DNA of 18,849 nucleotides from WVWN01 sp964563535 (GTDB lineage: Bacteria > RBG-13-66-14 > B26-G2 > WVWN01). The notes below the pieces were generated by a model. It searched no databases. It was given only the letters and a program-made list of their open reading frames with translations, and was not told the origin of the DNA. The position numbers and the translations under genes were made by a program. Every line of letters starts with the position of its first letter. Positions within the stretch are counted from its first letter, which is position 1. The DNA lies in the NCBI GenBank assembly GCA_964563535.1, contig CAZLXP010000046.1, positions 1-18,849 of the forward strand, read 5' to 3'. Shown here one piece after another: positions 1 through 7,801 of the stretch.

Positions 1-343
1 TTATTCTTTCGGAAGTCCCGCGTAGGGTAACCTTTCGTACGTAATCGGCGTTCGAAGCGAAAGGTGGGTCGATATAAATTAAGTCCACTTTGCGCCGGAA
101 CCCCATTTCTAGTAGCGCCGCCATAGCTTCTTTGTTATCGCCGTGGAAGAGTAGGTTTTGCCAGGTAGCCTCGAGGTCTTCAAAACGGGGTTCTTCGAAC
201 GAAACCCCCGTTTTCTCGGGGTCGTACACCTCAACTAGTGCCGGCGGGTACCCTTCTAAGAATTCCAGCGGCCTTTTATTAACCCAATGTAGAAAGGGCC
301 TACCCTTAACCGGCGCGATCCTTATTTTCTCTTTCTTAAGCAT
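1..343 (-). CDS. DNA methyltransferase (Mod-like) of a type III-like R-M system, N-terminal part, cut by window edge
   Basis: Reading the minus strand from ATG at 343 gives 114 codons open to the window edge. The triplet TAA at bases 3-1 is out of frame, so the gene continues to the left. The translation contains FHGDN (residues 66-70) followed by KVDLIYIDPPF (residues 85-95). This is the spacing of the N-terminal part of beta-class N6-adenine/N4-cytosine methyltransferases, in which DPPF is catalytic motif IV; such proteins transfer methyl from S-adenosylmethionine to a short DNA site and protect it from the partner nuclease. The ATG lies inside the last codons of the upstream res gene (8-base overlap), so the two are probably translationally coupled. 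The AdoMet-binding FxGxG motif and the target-recognition domain must lie beyond the edge, so the recognition site cannot be inferred. The methyltransferase call is secure; type III is inferred from the partner. Confidence 0.88.
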   Translation of the reverse strand, partial: MLKKEKIRIAPVKGRPFLHWVNKRPLEFLEGYPPALVEVYDPEKTGVSFEEPRFEDLEATWQNLLFHGDNKEAMAALLEMGFRRKVDLIYIDPPFASNADYVRKVTLRGTSERI

Positions 344-2900
344 CTTTCGCCTCCCCGTAAATGAAACCTAAAGTTCTCTTAAAGCCCGCGTGGGGGACCG
401 AATCCTTTTCTACCTCTATTATTTCGTACTTAATCGATTCCGCGTTAATGGCCTCAACTTCCCGGACGGCTTTTTCCTTCGCCTCCTCTTTGAACCGAGG
501 GGCTTTAATCTCTACAATTAGTACTTTGCCGTCGTTTTTCCGGAGCAAGAAATCCGGGAAGTAGCGGTGCCAAAGTTCGTCTTCCCCCCAATACCAGAAG
601 AAGAATTCGCTTTTTTCCGGGTCCGTTAGCGCGCCTGTGAAATAGATATCCTCAATGTCGTCCGCGTTTTCGCCTAACCGCGATAACAACGTAGTGAAGA
701 AATCCATTTCGGGGCGGCTATCGAAATTGTAAGGGGTATAATGGAAACCGAAATCGCCCCCCGCTACCTCGTGGCCTAAAAGCAACTCCAGTTTGTCTAC
801 GCGAACGTTTATTTCCGTTACCCATACTTTTTCGCCGTCCCGTACGTCCCGTTGGAACCCTTCCTTCCTTACTATGGCCAAAGTTTGTTCTTCGTGTTCT
901 TCAACGACGTCGTACCTTCCCAATTGACTCTCCATTTGGAGCCCCAATTCGGATAAGTGCTTTTCGGGGACAAGTCCTTCTCGGTATAGGGTTTTTAATT
1001 TAATTAACGTTTCCATAACGTCCAAGCGATAATTCGCGGCTAATCGTAACGCGCCGGTATATATGTCTAACACGGCGGGTTCGGTTAGGCGGCGTTCAAC
1101 TTTTTCCGGTACAAAAACGCCCCTGCCATTCCGTTTTTCTTGGACGTCGTAGATGATTACTTCGTAATCTTCCTCCTCGCCCTTCGGTAAGGTTATCGAT
1201 ATTCCCGCGGTTCCCTTATCTCTTCGTATAAATCTACGTATTTTCCTTTTTATAATAACCGGCTTTATGTCGGGTTTCCGTAGTACTATATTTTTGCGTT
1301 CTACTTCGACTTTCGTCAGTTCTTTAAGCTCGATTAGGCGTTCGCCGTACGTTTCTACGAGTTGCTTTTCTAGTATCCGTTCGTTTTCACGTGAAAGGTA
1401 AATACGCGCCGGCGTCGTATTCCCCGGCACCTGACGTAAACACCGACAGGCCGCTTGTAACGCAAGATTATTCGCCCCTCTTAATTCACGCGCAAGCGCG
1501 ACGACGAAAAGCGAGGGGCAATTCCATCCCTCAGTCCCCATACCTACTAGCAGGAAAATGCGGTAAGGTATTGCCGGGTCGTTTACCCGATGTTTGAACA
1601 AGTCTTGATCTTCTTCCGGTGCGTCGCTGTGTACTTCTAATATCTGGCCCGGATTTATACCTGCTTCCACGGCGAAGCGTTCTACTGCGGCGCGGAGTTC
1701 TCTTAAATCGCTTATGTTAGGGAAATATATCGCCAACTTGGCAGGTGCGTTATTGGGTAGTTTAATATTTCCGTAATCTTGCGAAAACCCGTTTATAACG
1801 TCTCTTAGGAAGTTCTCGTCAGTTACCCTTTCAAACCCTATTACGTTATGCCGTACGTCTTTGAGTATGCCGTCCCGTATACCCTGCCCCAGGCCGTACC
1901 AACATATAACGTCGCGGAGGATTTTCTTCTCGTAATACGGCGTACCGGTAGTGTTTACGACCGCTCTTAACGTAGTTTTCTCCCCAATATAGTTCAGCGT
2001 TTCCCTTACTCGCTTTAGGACCGTCCCGATTTTGTGGCCGTAAGTGTGGTGTGCCTCGTCCGAAAATATACCGAGCGATTCTAACGATGTTATAGCTTGC
2101 AGTCGTCGGTTGGCTACGAGTTCTCTAGCTTCTTCTCCTCCTCCCGGCCCTAACATCGGCTGCGTTACATCCTGGGCGCGTAGGCGTATTTTTTCGGTAT
2201 TAGTTACTACCATGTTGTGATTCCCGTAAACGGGTATGTCTGCCTCACCGTCCCGGGTAAAAGTTAGTTTTAAATTCGTAACGAATTTCTTATAGTGCCG
2301 GGCGGGTAAAACACGGTGGTAAGGTACTTCGCCCAATTCGCGTAATGCGCCGAGTATCGTTTTTCCCGGTGCGAAGACCAGTGCATTTTTAATAAAGGGG
2401 CCGTCCGGATATTCAATCGCGAGGGCGAATTCAGTCGCTATTATGCTCCCGATGAGTACGGTTTTACCAGCCCCCATTGCAAGGGCCAGTATATAGCTCG
2501 GGTAGGGAAGAGTAAGTGTTTCCCTAAGCCCTGACAATTTGTATTTCTTAACGAATTCGTCGTCTTCTTTGACCCGTTTAACTAAATCCCCGAATATCGC
2601 TTTTTGCGTTTCTACCGATAAGCCCTCAAAGTTTTGCGCGGGTAGCCCTAAAGCCTTTAATTTTTCGACAGGGTTTTTGTAAATCGTATCGTATAACCCC
2701 GCGATGTCCGGTGCGCCTAATACAGAACGAATATACCAATACGCCGCTAACGCTTCCTTTTGAGGCGCGCGTAAATAATCGCTTTCGTTAACCGCGTACG
2801 TAAGGATTTCCGCGAGTGCCGGCCAATCGCCGTTTGGGTAGGCCCGCGCTCGCCATTGCGCCACTTCGTTTCTCATTAGCTGGTAAAGGGGCTCTACCAT
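336..2900 (-). CDS. Type III-like restriction subunit: SF2 helicase with C-terminal PD-(D/E)XK nuclease
   Basis: This ATP-driven helicase/translocase with a fused nuclease is the cleavage subunit of a restriction-modification system. Numbering from a possible GTG at 2930, helicase motifs appear in order: Walker A AMGAGKT (151-157), DEAH (291-294), a TGT motif III (328-330), MGTEGWN as motif V (464-470) and QAACRCLRQ as motif VI (492-500). Near the C-terminus D793 in FPDFLL and E807/K809 in VEIKAP form a PD-(D/E)XK nuclease core. The full frame has 864 codons, close to usual Res size. The start is uncertain: ATG at 2900 is preferred, GTG at 2930 is possible, and neither has a good Shine-Dalgarno sequence. 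The downstream mod gene overlaps the stop by 8 bases. Gene order is res then mod, the reverse of classical type III operons, and base composition is far more AT-rich than the next operon, suggesting transfer. It might belong to a divergent helicase-nuclease family rather than true EcoP1I-type Res. Confidence 0.88.
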   Translation of the reverse strand: MVEPLYQLMRNEVAQWRARAYPNGDWPALAEILTYAVNESDYLRAPQKEALAAYWYIRSVLGAPDIAGLYDTIYKNPVEKLKALGLPAQNFEGLSVETQKAIFGDLVKRVKEDDEFVKKYKLSGLRETLTLPYPSYILALAMGAGKTVLIGSIIATEFALAIEYPDGPFIKNALVFAPGKTILGALRELGEVPYHRVLPARHYKKFVTNLKLTFTRDGEADIPVYGNHNMVVTNTEKIRLRAQDVTQPMLGPGGGEEARELVANRRLQAITSLESLGIFSDEAHHTYGHKIGTVLKRVRETLNYIGEKTTLRAVVNTTGTPYYEKKILRDVICWYGLGQGIRDGILKDVRHNVIGFERVTDENFLRDVINGFSQDYGNIKLPNNAPAKLAIYFPNISDLRELRAAVERFAVEAGINPGQILEVHSDAPEEDQDLFKHRVNDPAIPYRIFLLVGMGTEGWNCPSLFVVALARELRGANNLALQAACRCLRQVPGNTTPARIYLSRENERILEKQLVETYGERLIELKELTKVEVERKNIVLRKPDIKPVIIKRKIRRFIRRDKGTAGISITLPKGEEEDYEVIIYDVQEKRNGRGVFVPEKVERRLTEPAVLDIYTGALRLAANYRLDVMETLIKLKTLYREGLVPEKHLSELGLQMESQLGRYDVVEEHEEQTLAIVRKEGFQRDVRDGEKVWVTEINVRVDKLELLLGHEVAGGDFGFHYTPYNFDSRPEMDFFTTLLSRLGENADDIEDIYFTGALTDPEKSEFFFWYWGEDELWHRYFPDFLLRKNDGKVLIVEIKAPRFKEEAKEKAVREVEAINAESIKYEIIEVEKDSVPHAGFKRTLGFIYGEAKDA

Positions 2901-2940
2901 ATGTATCGATTTTTCTTTGTAAAATCGCACCGTTTTTACG

Positions 2941-2969
2941 ACTATAAAATATCCAGCCTCCTAAAGCAA
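2941..2969 (-). promoter_or_regulatory. Candidate sigma70-type promoter of the res-mod operon
   Basis: On the minus strand, TTGCTT (2969-2964) is separated by 17 bases from TATAGT (2946-2941). Transcription would start near 2935, giving an almost leaderless mRNA for the GTG at 2930 or a leader of about 35 bases for the ATG at 2900. GGAGG at 2961-2957 falls inside the promoter spacer, so it is unlikely to serve as a ribosome binding site. Confidence 0.45.
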
Positions 2970-2983
2970 TAATTAACATTAAG

Positions 2984-3007
2984 AAAACCGCCCGGGAGGG
3001 CGGTTTT
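2984..3007 (-). terminator. Rho-independent terminator after ptb
   Basis: A perfect 10-bp inverted repeat (AAAACCGCCC / GGGCGGTTTT) encloses a 4-base loop. Read on the minus strand the stem ends in TTTTCTT, as expected for an intrinsic terminator about 25 bases past the ptb stop. It separates the buk-ior-ptb operon from the res-mod operon, which starts just beyond. Confidence 0.85.
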
Positions 3008-3032
3008 ATTTTATGCGGCTTATATCCGAGTA

Positions 3033-3947
3033 TTAGCAGACCAACGCGCAGAGGGCCAGCGAGTGGAACTTGGCCTCGGCGGTGTCCGAGCGGCTGGGGA
3101 TGAGGACCGGCCTGGCCGTCCCCATCATGGCGTGCGCGAGGCGATAGTGCGCGAAGTACGTCGTCCCCTTCGCGAGCAGGTTGCCGGCGACGACCTCCGG
3201 GACGACGAGGATGTCCGCGCGCCCCGCCACCTCGGACTCGTAGCCCTTCTTGCGGGCGGCCTCCCGCGAGATGCTGAGGTCGAGGCTCAGCGGCCCCTCC
3301 ACCACGCACCCCGTTATCTCGCCGCGCTTGTACATATCCGTCAGCGCGACGGCGTCCTCGCTGGCTTGATGTCCCTTCACCGGCTTCTCGACCATGGAGA
3401 GCAACGCGACGCGCGGCCGCTCAAAACCCAGCGCGTGGTAGAACGCGACGGCGTTCTCGACTATTTGCTTCTTCTCCGCGAGCGTCGGCGCGATGGTGAT
3501 GCCGCCGTCGGTGATGCAGACGAGGCGGGTTCCTAAGTCGGGGTCGGGATACTCGAAGACGAACTCGTCGGATATCAGGCGGCCGGTGCGCAGGCCGTGG
3601 TCGCCGTCGAGGACGGCCCGCATGAACGTCGCGGTGTCCACCTTGCCCTTGAGCGCCATATGGGCCCGGCCCTCGCGCACGAGCGCGACGGCCTTTTGCG
3701 CCGCGTCTTCCTCGCCCTCGGCGGCTAAGACCTCGGCTCGAGCGAGCGGCTTGGGCATCGCCGCCAGCGCCTTTTCGATGAGGGCCGGCTCGCCCACGAG
3801 GATGGCGCGGCCCAGGCCTTTCTGTTCGGCCAGCGCGCACGCCTCCAGCGCCGCCGGGTCGTCGCCCGCGGCGACGGCCACGGCCACCTCGCCCTTCGCC
3901 AGCGCCGCGGCGACTACTTCCTCGAAGGTCCTCAGCGGCTGCGGCAT
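3033..3947 (-). CDS. ptb: Phosphate butyryltransferase (phosphotransacetylase family)
   Basis: The 304-residue product matches the usual length of phosphate butyryltransferases, which exchange the CoA of butyryl- or related acyl-CoA for phosphate to make acyl-phosphate in the cytoplasm. Family features visible are LKGKVDTATFMRAVL (99-113), ISDEF near 125-129 and the C-terminal stretch LIPSRSDTAEAKFHSLAL. The frame is open further upstream, but ATG at 3947 is chosen because it starts MPQPLRTFEEV as family members do and has AAGGGG about 8 bases before it. It overlaps the end of iorB by 16 bases, which implies translational coupling. It is the last gene of the operon that begins with butyrate kinase, the enzyme using its product. 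The natural acyl group could be phenylacetyl, isobutyryl or isovaleryl rather than butyryl, given the IorAB context. A related phosphate acetyltransferase is less likely because of length and the paired kinase type. Confidence 0.9.
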   Translation of the reverse strand: MPQPLRTFEEVVAAALAKGEVAVAVAAGDDPAALEACALAEQKGLGRAILVGEPALIEKALAAMPKPLARAEVLAAEGEEDAAQKAVALVREGRAHMALKGKVDTATFMRAVLDGDHGLRTGRLISDEFVFEYPDPDLGTRLVCITDGGITIAPTLAEKKQIVENAVAFYHALGFERPRVALLSMVEKPVKGHQASEDAVALTDMYKRGEITGCVVEGPLSLDLSISREAARKKGYESEVAGRADILVVPEVVAGNLLAKGTTYFAHYRLAHAMMGTARPVLIPSRSDTAEAKFHSLALCALVC

Positions 3948-4531
3948 GCCTCGGCCCCTTTCCGGAACGCGGCTAAGACGGCCTCTTGAATCTTGGGCTT
4001 CGCGAAGCGCTCTTTCACCGCCGCTTCCCAGTCGGCATCCGCTAAGAAGGACAGCCGCGTCGCGAGGGCGCCGAGCAAGATTACGTTCACCATGCGGACG
4101 TCGCCCAGCGCCCGGGCCATCTCGGTGCCGTCGACCCAAACCAAGTGGGGAGTTTTTTCTTCTAAGACCTTATCGATGTCGTCGACGTAGTTCGGCTGCT
4201 TGAGCGCCACGGTGAGGGGCGATATCTCGAGGCGGTTGACGAAGGCGACGCCGCCGGGCCTCAGGTAGTCGAGGTAGCGGAGCGCCTCCAGTTTCTCGAA
4301 CGAGACCAGGAAGTGAGCGCCGCCCTTGGGGATTAGGGGCGACGGGACCGCCTCGCCGACGCGCACGTGGGTGTCGACGTTGCCGCCGCGCTGCGACATA
4401 CCGTGGACCTCGCTCATCTTGACGTCGAGGCCGCGGCGGAGGGCCGCGAGCGCCAACAGCCGCCCCGCGGTCAGGATGCCCTGGCCGCCGACGCCGCTCA
4501 AAAGAACGTTCGTGATGCCGTCTTTTTCCAT
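3932..4531 (-). CDS. iorB: Indolepyruvate:ferredoxin oxidoreductase, beta subunit
   Basis: This 199-residue protein is the small (gamma-domain type) subunit of the 2-oxoacid:ferredoxin oxidoreductase that acts on aryl-pyruvates. It carries LSGVGGQGILTAGRLL at residues 11-26, the glycine-rich signature of the family, and SEVHGMSQRGG near 41-51, also typical of IorB. ATG at 4531 has GCGAGG about 6 bases upstream. The gap to iorA is 36 bases and the downstream ptb start overlaps its end, so the three genes are clearly one transcription unit. Alone the subunit is inactive: thiamine diphosphate and the iron-sulfur clusters are on IorA. No defect is visible. Confidence 0.93.
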   Translation of the reverse strand: MEKDGITNVLLSGVGGQGILTAGRLLALAALRRGLDVKMSEVHGMSQRGGNVDTHVRVGEAVPSPLIPKGGAHFLVSFEKLEALRYLDYLRPGGVAFVNRLEISPLTVALKQPNYVDDIDKVLEEKTPHLVWVDGTEMARALGDVRMVNVILLGALATRLSFLADADWEAAVKERFAKPKIQEAVLAAFRKGAEACRSR

Positions 4532-4567
4532 TTATACCTCGCCGGGCGCGAGTCGTAACGCCCGCCG

Positions 4568-6322
4568 CTACGCGCCCACTTTCTCCGGGATTTTCAGCGC
4601 CCCCTCCCGGCAGACCTGGACGCATACGCCGCAGCCGTTGCACAGGTCCGCCAGGACCTCGGGGTAACCCTCCTTCTCCCGGAGGGCCATGCACCCCACG
4701 CGGATGCACAGGCCGCACTTGTCGCACAGCTCAAGGTCGAGCTCCACCGGCTCGGCGAACGTCACGCGTTCGTTGAGGACGCACGGCGCCCGCACGATTA
4801 TCACCGAGACCTCCGGCGCGGCGAGCTCCTCTTCGAAGACCTTCTCGAGGTCGTCCATATGGTAGGGGTCGACGACGACGACGCGCTTGACGCCCACGCC
4901 GCGGCAGACGTCGGCCAACTCGAGGCGAGGGGCACGGCCGCCGCGGATGTCGACGCCTGAGCCCGGGTGGGGTTGGGCGCCGGTCATGGCGGTGGTGCCG
5001 TTGTCCAGTATTAATAAGGTGGCCTTGCTGCCGTTGACCACCATATCTATGAGGCCCGTGATGCCGGAGTGGAAGAAGGTCGAGTCGCCGATGACGCCGA
5101 CGACCCGGCCCTGAAGCTCGGGGCCGCCGAAGCGCGCCAGCCCCTCCGCCATGCCGACGGAGCCGCCCATGCACAGGCAGGACTCCATCGACGCCAGCGG
5201 CTTGAGCGCCCCCAGCGTGTAACAGCCGATGTCGCCCATCACGTGGACGCGCATGTCGCGGAGGACCTTGAACACCGGCCGGTGGCCGCACCCCGGGCAC
5301 AGCGTCGGCGGCCGCGGCGGAATCTCGACGTCGGCCAGCGATACCGTGACTTTGTCGCGCGCCTTGCCGAGCAAGGCCTCCTCCACCAACGTCAGGTTGA
5401 GCTCGCCGGAGTAAGGCCGCAAGGAATGCCCGGTCGCGTCTATCCCGGCGGCGCGGACCTGCTCTTCCAGATAGGGGTCGAGCTCCTCGACGACGACGAC
5501 TTTCTTCACCCCGGCGGCGAAGCGTTTTATGCGCTCGAGGGGCAAGGGATGCGTCAGGCCCAACTTCAGGATGCTAGCCGTCGGCATCGTCTCGCGGACG
5601 TAGCCGAAGGAGACGCCGGACGTGACGATGCCGAGGTCGGCGCCGCCCGCGAAGATGGGGTTCCAGCGGTCATCCTCGTCGCCGAAGGCCGCCGCGGCCG
5701 CGAGCCGTTCCTCGACCTTGGGGCGACGCAGCCGCGCGTGACCCGGGAGCAGCACGTACTTCGGGATATCCTTCTTGTAGCCCCGGGCCGGGGCCTCGAG
5801 CGGTTCCTCCGGGTTCACGACGCCGGTCTGGTGGCATACGCGCGTCGTCATGCGCAACAGGACCGGCGTATCGAACCGCTCGGAGAGGGCGAACGCCTCC
5901 CGCGTCATCCACCGCGCCTCCTCGGCGTCGCCGGGCTCGACCATTATGACCTTCGCGGCCTTGGCCAGCCACCGGTTGTCCTGCTCGTTCTGGCTGGAGT
6001 GCATGGAGGGGTCGTCGGCCGAGACGACTACCAGGCCGCCGTTGACGCCCATATAGGAGGCGGAGAAGAACGGGTCGGCGGCGACGTTCAGGCCGACGTG
6101 CTTCATCGCGACGAGGGCGCGGACGCCGGCCAGCGAGGCGCCCATCGCGACCTCCAGCCCCACCTTTTCGTTGGGCGCCCACTGGACGACGACGTTCTCG
6201 TATTGGGCCAGATATTCCAGGATTTCGGTGGAGGGCGTCCCGGGGTAGCCGGAGGCGAAGGCGACGCCGGCCTCGAAAGCGCCGCGCGCCACGGCTTCAT
6301 TTCCCAACATCAATTGCTTCAT
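4568..6322 (-). CDS. iorA: Indolepyruvate:ferredoxin oxidoreductase, alpha subunit
   Basis: IorA decarboxylates indolepyruvate, phenylpyruvate and similar 2-oxoacids with thiamine diphosphate and makes aryl-acetyl-CoA while reducing ferredoxin; the enzyme is cytoplasmic and oxygen-sensitive in known cases. The 584-residue sequence has GYPGTPSTE (25-33) in the pyrimidine-binding domain. LCPGCGHRP (341-349) and GDSTFFHSG with N440 form the diphosphate-binding region. A C-terminal two-cluster ferredoxin domain has cysteines 533, 536, 539, 544 and 561, 564, 567, 571. ATG at 6322 follows GGAGA at a proper distance. The gap to buk is 44 bases and to iorB 36 bases. No aminotransferase or ferredoxin gene lies in the window, so 2-oxoacids must be supplied from elsewhere. 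Substrate range (aromatic versus branched-chain) cannot be read from sequence alone, but the fused ferredoxin domain and IorB partner favour aromatic substrates. Confidence 0.94.
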   Translation of the reverse strand: MKQLMLGNEAVARGAFEAGVAFASGYPGTPSTEILEYLAQYENVVVQWAPNEKVGLEVAMGASLAGVRALVAMKHVGLNVAADPFFSASYMGVNGGLVVVSADDPSMHSSQNEQDNRWLAKAAKVIMVEPGDAEEARWMTREAFALSERFDTPVLLRMTTRVCHQTGVVNPEEPLEAPARGYKKDIPKYVLLPGHARLRRPKVEERLAAAAAFGDEDDRWNPIFAGGADLGIVTSGVSFGYVRETMPTASILKLGLTHPLPLERIKRFAAGVKKVVVVEELDPYLEEQVRAAGIDATGHSLRPYSGELNLTLVEEALLGKARDKVTVSLADVEIPPRPPTLCPGCGHRPVFKVLRDMRVHVMGDIGCYTLGALKPLASMESCLCMGGSVGMAEGLARFGGPELQGRVVGVIGDSTFFHSGITGLIDMVVNGSKATLLILDNGTTAMTGAQPHPGSGVDIRGGRAPRLELADVCRGVGVKRVVVVDPYHMDDLEKVFEEELAAPEVSVIIVRAPCVLNERVTFAEPVELDLELCDKCGLCIRVGCMALREKEGYPEVLADLCNGCGVCVQVCREGALKIPEKVGA

Positions 6323-6366
6323 CGCGCGTCTCCGTCGAAGAATTAACGGAAAGGGTTTTCATCGCG

Positions 6367-7434
6367 TTACGAGGGCGCCTCGGGCGGGTACGTCAGCGCT
6401 TCCTCCTCGCCGCGCAGGACCCGCAGCGCGCCCAGCGCCAGCGCCTCCATCTCGAACGCCCCCGGGAAGCGGAAGATTGGCCCGAGGAAGCCGACCCGCG
6501 CCTCGAGCCAACCGCAGAACATGTCGGAGTGCGCCAGGCCGCCGGTCAGCACGACGCCGTCGAGCTCCCCGCACAGGACGCAGGCCATCGCCCCGATTTC
6601 CTTCGCGACCTGGTAAGCCATAGCCTCGTAGACCTCGCGGGTACGCTCGTCGCCGGCGGCGATGCGGCGCTCCACCTCCCGGGCGTCGTCGGTGCCGAGG
6701 TAGGCCATCAGGCCGCCCTCGCGCGTCGTAAGGCGCTTGAGGTCCGCGGCGGCGTAGTCCCCCGAGAAACAGAGCATTATTAAACCTTGGGTGGGGAGGC
6801 CGCCGGTTCGGGTGGGCGCGAAGGGCCCCTCCGCGTTGGCGTTGTTGGTGTCGACGATGCGGCCGCCGTCGAGCGGGACCACCGAGAAGCCGCCGCCCAG
6901 GTGGACCACCACCCACCGGCTGGCGGCGAGCTTCTTGCCGACGCGCTCGCACGCTTTGCGCGCCGCGGCGTGGACGTTCAGCGCGTGCGACAGGCACTGC
7001 CGCGTTATGAGCGGCGTGCCGGAGTACCGCGCCAGCGGCGACATCTCGTCCACCGCCACCGGGTCGACGATGAAGGCCGGGATGCCGCGCGGCCTCGCGA
7101 CGGCGTCGGCGAGCGCGCAGCCCAGGTTGCTCGGATGCTCGCCCTGATACCCGGCGCGCGCGTCCGCGAGCATGGCGTCGTTGACCAGAATCGTCCCCGA
7201 GGGGACGGGCCGGATGAGGCCGCCGCGGCCTACGACGGCGTCGAGCGCGACGTTAACCTCGCGTTTTAGGAAGCCGTTTATGGATATGAGGCGGCCTTCG
7301 AGTTGGTCCCACAGCGCGGCGCCGCCGGCCGGGGCCGGCGCGTTCTCCTCCGCGACGCGCGATTCGCCGCGGAACAACGCCAGCTTCGTGCTCGTCGAGC
7401 CGGGGTTGATAACGAGGATTTTTTCGTCGTCCAT
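6367..7434 (-). CDS. buk: Butyrate kinase (acetate/butyrate kinase family)
   Basis: Butyrate kinase transfers phosphate from an acyl-phosphate to ADP, giving ATP and the free acid. From the ATG at 7434 the protein has 355 residues, the normal length. The phosphate-binding NPGSTSTK is at residues 10-17. HLGGGFS and the NNANAEGPF...TRTGGLP stretch are characteristic of the butyrate kinase branch rather than acetate kinase. A GTG at 7452 would add six residues; neither start has a Shine-Dalgarno sequence, and 7434 is preferred because family members begin a few residues before NPGS. It is the first gene of buk-iorA-iorB-ptb, so the kinase and its transferase partner flank the oxidoreductase. This arrangement suggests an ATP-yielding 2-oxoacid fermentation module. 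The true substrate may be a branched-chain or aryl-acyl phosphate. Confidence 0.92.
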   Translation of the reverse strand: MDDEKILVINPGSTSTKLALFRGESRVAEENAPAPAGGAALWDQLEGRLISINGFLKREVNVALDAVVGRGGLIRPVPSGTILVNDAMLADARAGYQGEHPSNLGCALADAVARPRGIPAFIVDPVAVDEMSPLARYSGTPLITRQCLSHALNVHAAARKACERVGKKLAASRWVVVHLGGGFSVVPLDGGRIVDTNNANAEGPFAPTRTGGLPTQGLIMLCFSGDYAAADLKRLTTREGGLMAYLGTDDAREVERRIAAGDERTREVYEAMAYQVAKEIGAMACVLCGELDGVVLTGGLAHSDMFCGWLEARVGFLGPIFRFPGAFEMEALALGALRVLRGEEEALTYPPEAPS

Positions 7435-7460
7435 ATTTTTTGCGTCGAGCACGACGGCGC

Positions 7461-7491
7461 GTTATGGAAATCGCAACTCGGCGCGCGTCAA
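7461..7491 (-). promoter_or_regulatory. Possible promoter of the buk-iorA-iorB-ptb operon
   Basis: TTGACG (7491-7486, minus strand) lies 19 bases before CATAAC (7466-7461). The -35 is good, but the spacing is long and the -10 matches only four of six positions. A start near 7454 would leave a leader of about 20 bases before the ATG at 7434. A second TTGACG at 7584-7579 has no convincing -10. Confidence 0.28.
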
Positions 7492-7583
7492 GGAAGAGCG
7501 TTATTCTTGGCGGCCGTTCCTTTGAGCGAAACAATTGCCGTCGGGCGGGAACGCAAAACTAATATACGGGATGGGAGGCGTCA

Positions 7584-7622
7584 ATAAAAAAATACGCGCG
7601 CGTTGGCTTCTCGGGGCGCGCG
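7584..7622 (-). terminator. Terminator-like hairpin upstream of buk, possible attenuator
   Basis: CGCGCGC (7595-7601) and GCGCGCG (7616-7622) can pair around a 14-base loop. On the minus strand the stem is followed by TATTTTTTTATT, which looks like an intrinsic terminator. Because alternating CG pairs easily by chance and no upstream minus-strand gene is evident, its role is uncertain. Confidence 0.3.
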
Positions 7623-7732
7623 GCGACGGCGGGACCCCCCGCATAACGGCCTAATTTTGTATTCCGCAATAAGTATAAATTGTTTAATTGCAAAAGTTTT
7701 CGCCTTTAGGATTTTCCTCGCTAAAAATTAAC

Positions 7733-7761
7733 TTGCCTACGACGCCTTTTATTAGTAAAAT
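7733..7761 (+). promoter_or_regulatory. Promoter of the radical SAM gene
   Basis: TTGCCT (7733-7738) and TAAAAT (7756-7761) are separated by 17 bases. The -10 matches the sigma70 consensus at five of six positions. Transcription would begin near 7768, about 25 bases before the ribosome binding site AGGAGG, which supports the start codon at 7802. Confidence 0.55.
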
Positions 7762-7801
7762 CCCGCTTCGTGCTCGGTCGATGTTTCCGCTAGGAGGTTT
7801 T

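Larger units (their letters stand above)
7435..7801. other. Divergent intergenic region between buk and the radical SAM gene
   Basis: About 365 bases without a supported gene. The buk side holds a weak promoter candidate and a terminator-like hairpin. The right half (about 7650-7790) is AT-rich and holds a good promoter for the radical SAM gene. The coding frame of that gene is open back to 7688, but the promoter and the ribosome binding site at 7792-7797 show that this extension is untranslated. No tRNA-like or riboswitch-like fold was recognised. Confidence 0.6.

Noticed and set aside
5069..6346. Long plus-strand open frame opposite iorA
   Set aside because: It is antisense to a clear IorA with cofactor motifs; its composition (Arg, Gly, His, Val rich) is typical of a GC-rich shadow frame and it shows no recognisable motif.
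7688..7801. N-terminal extension of the radical SAM protein
   Set aside because: The segment lies across a promoter and before a strong AGGAGG site that fixes the start at 7802; base composition is non-coding.
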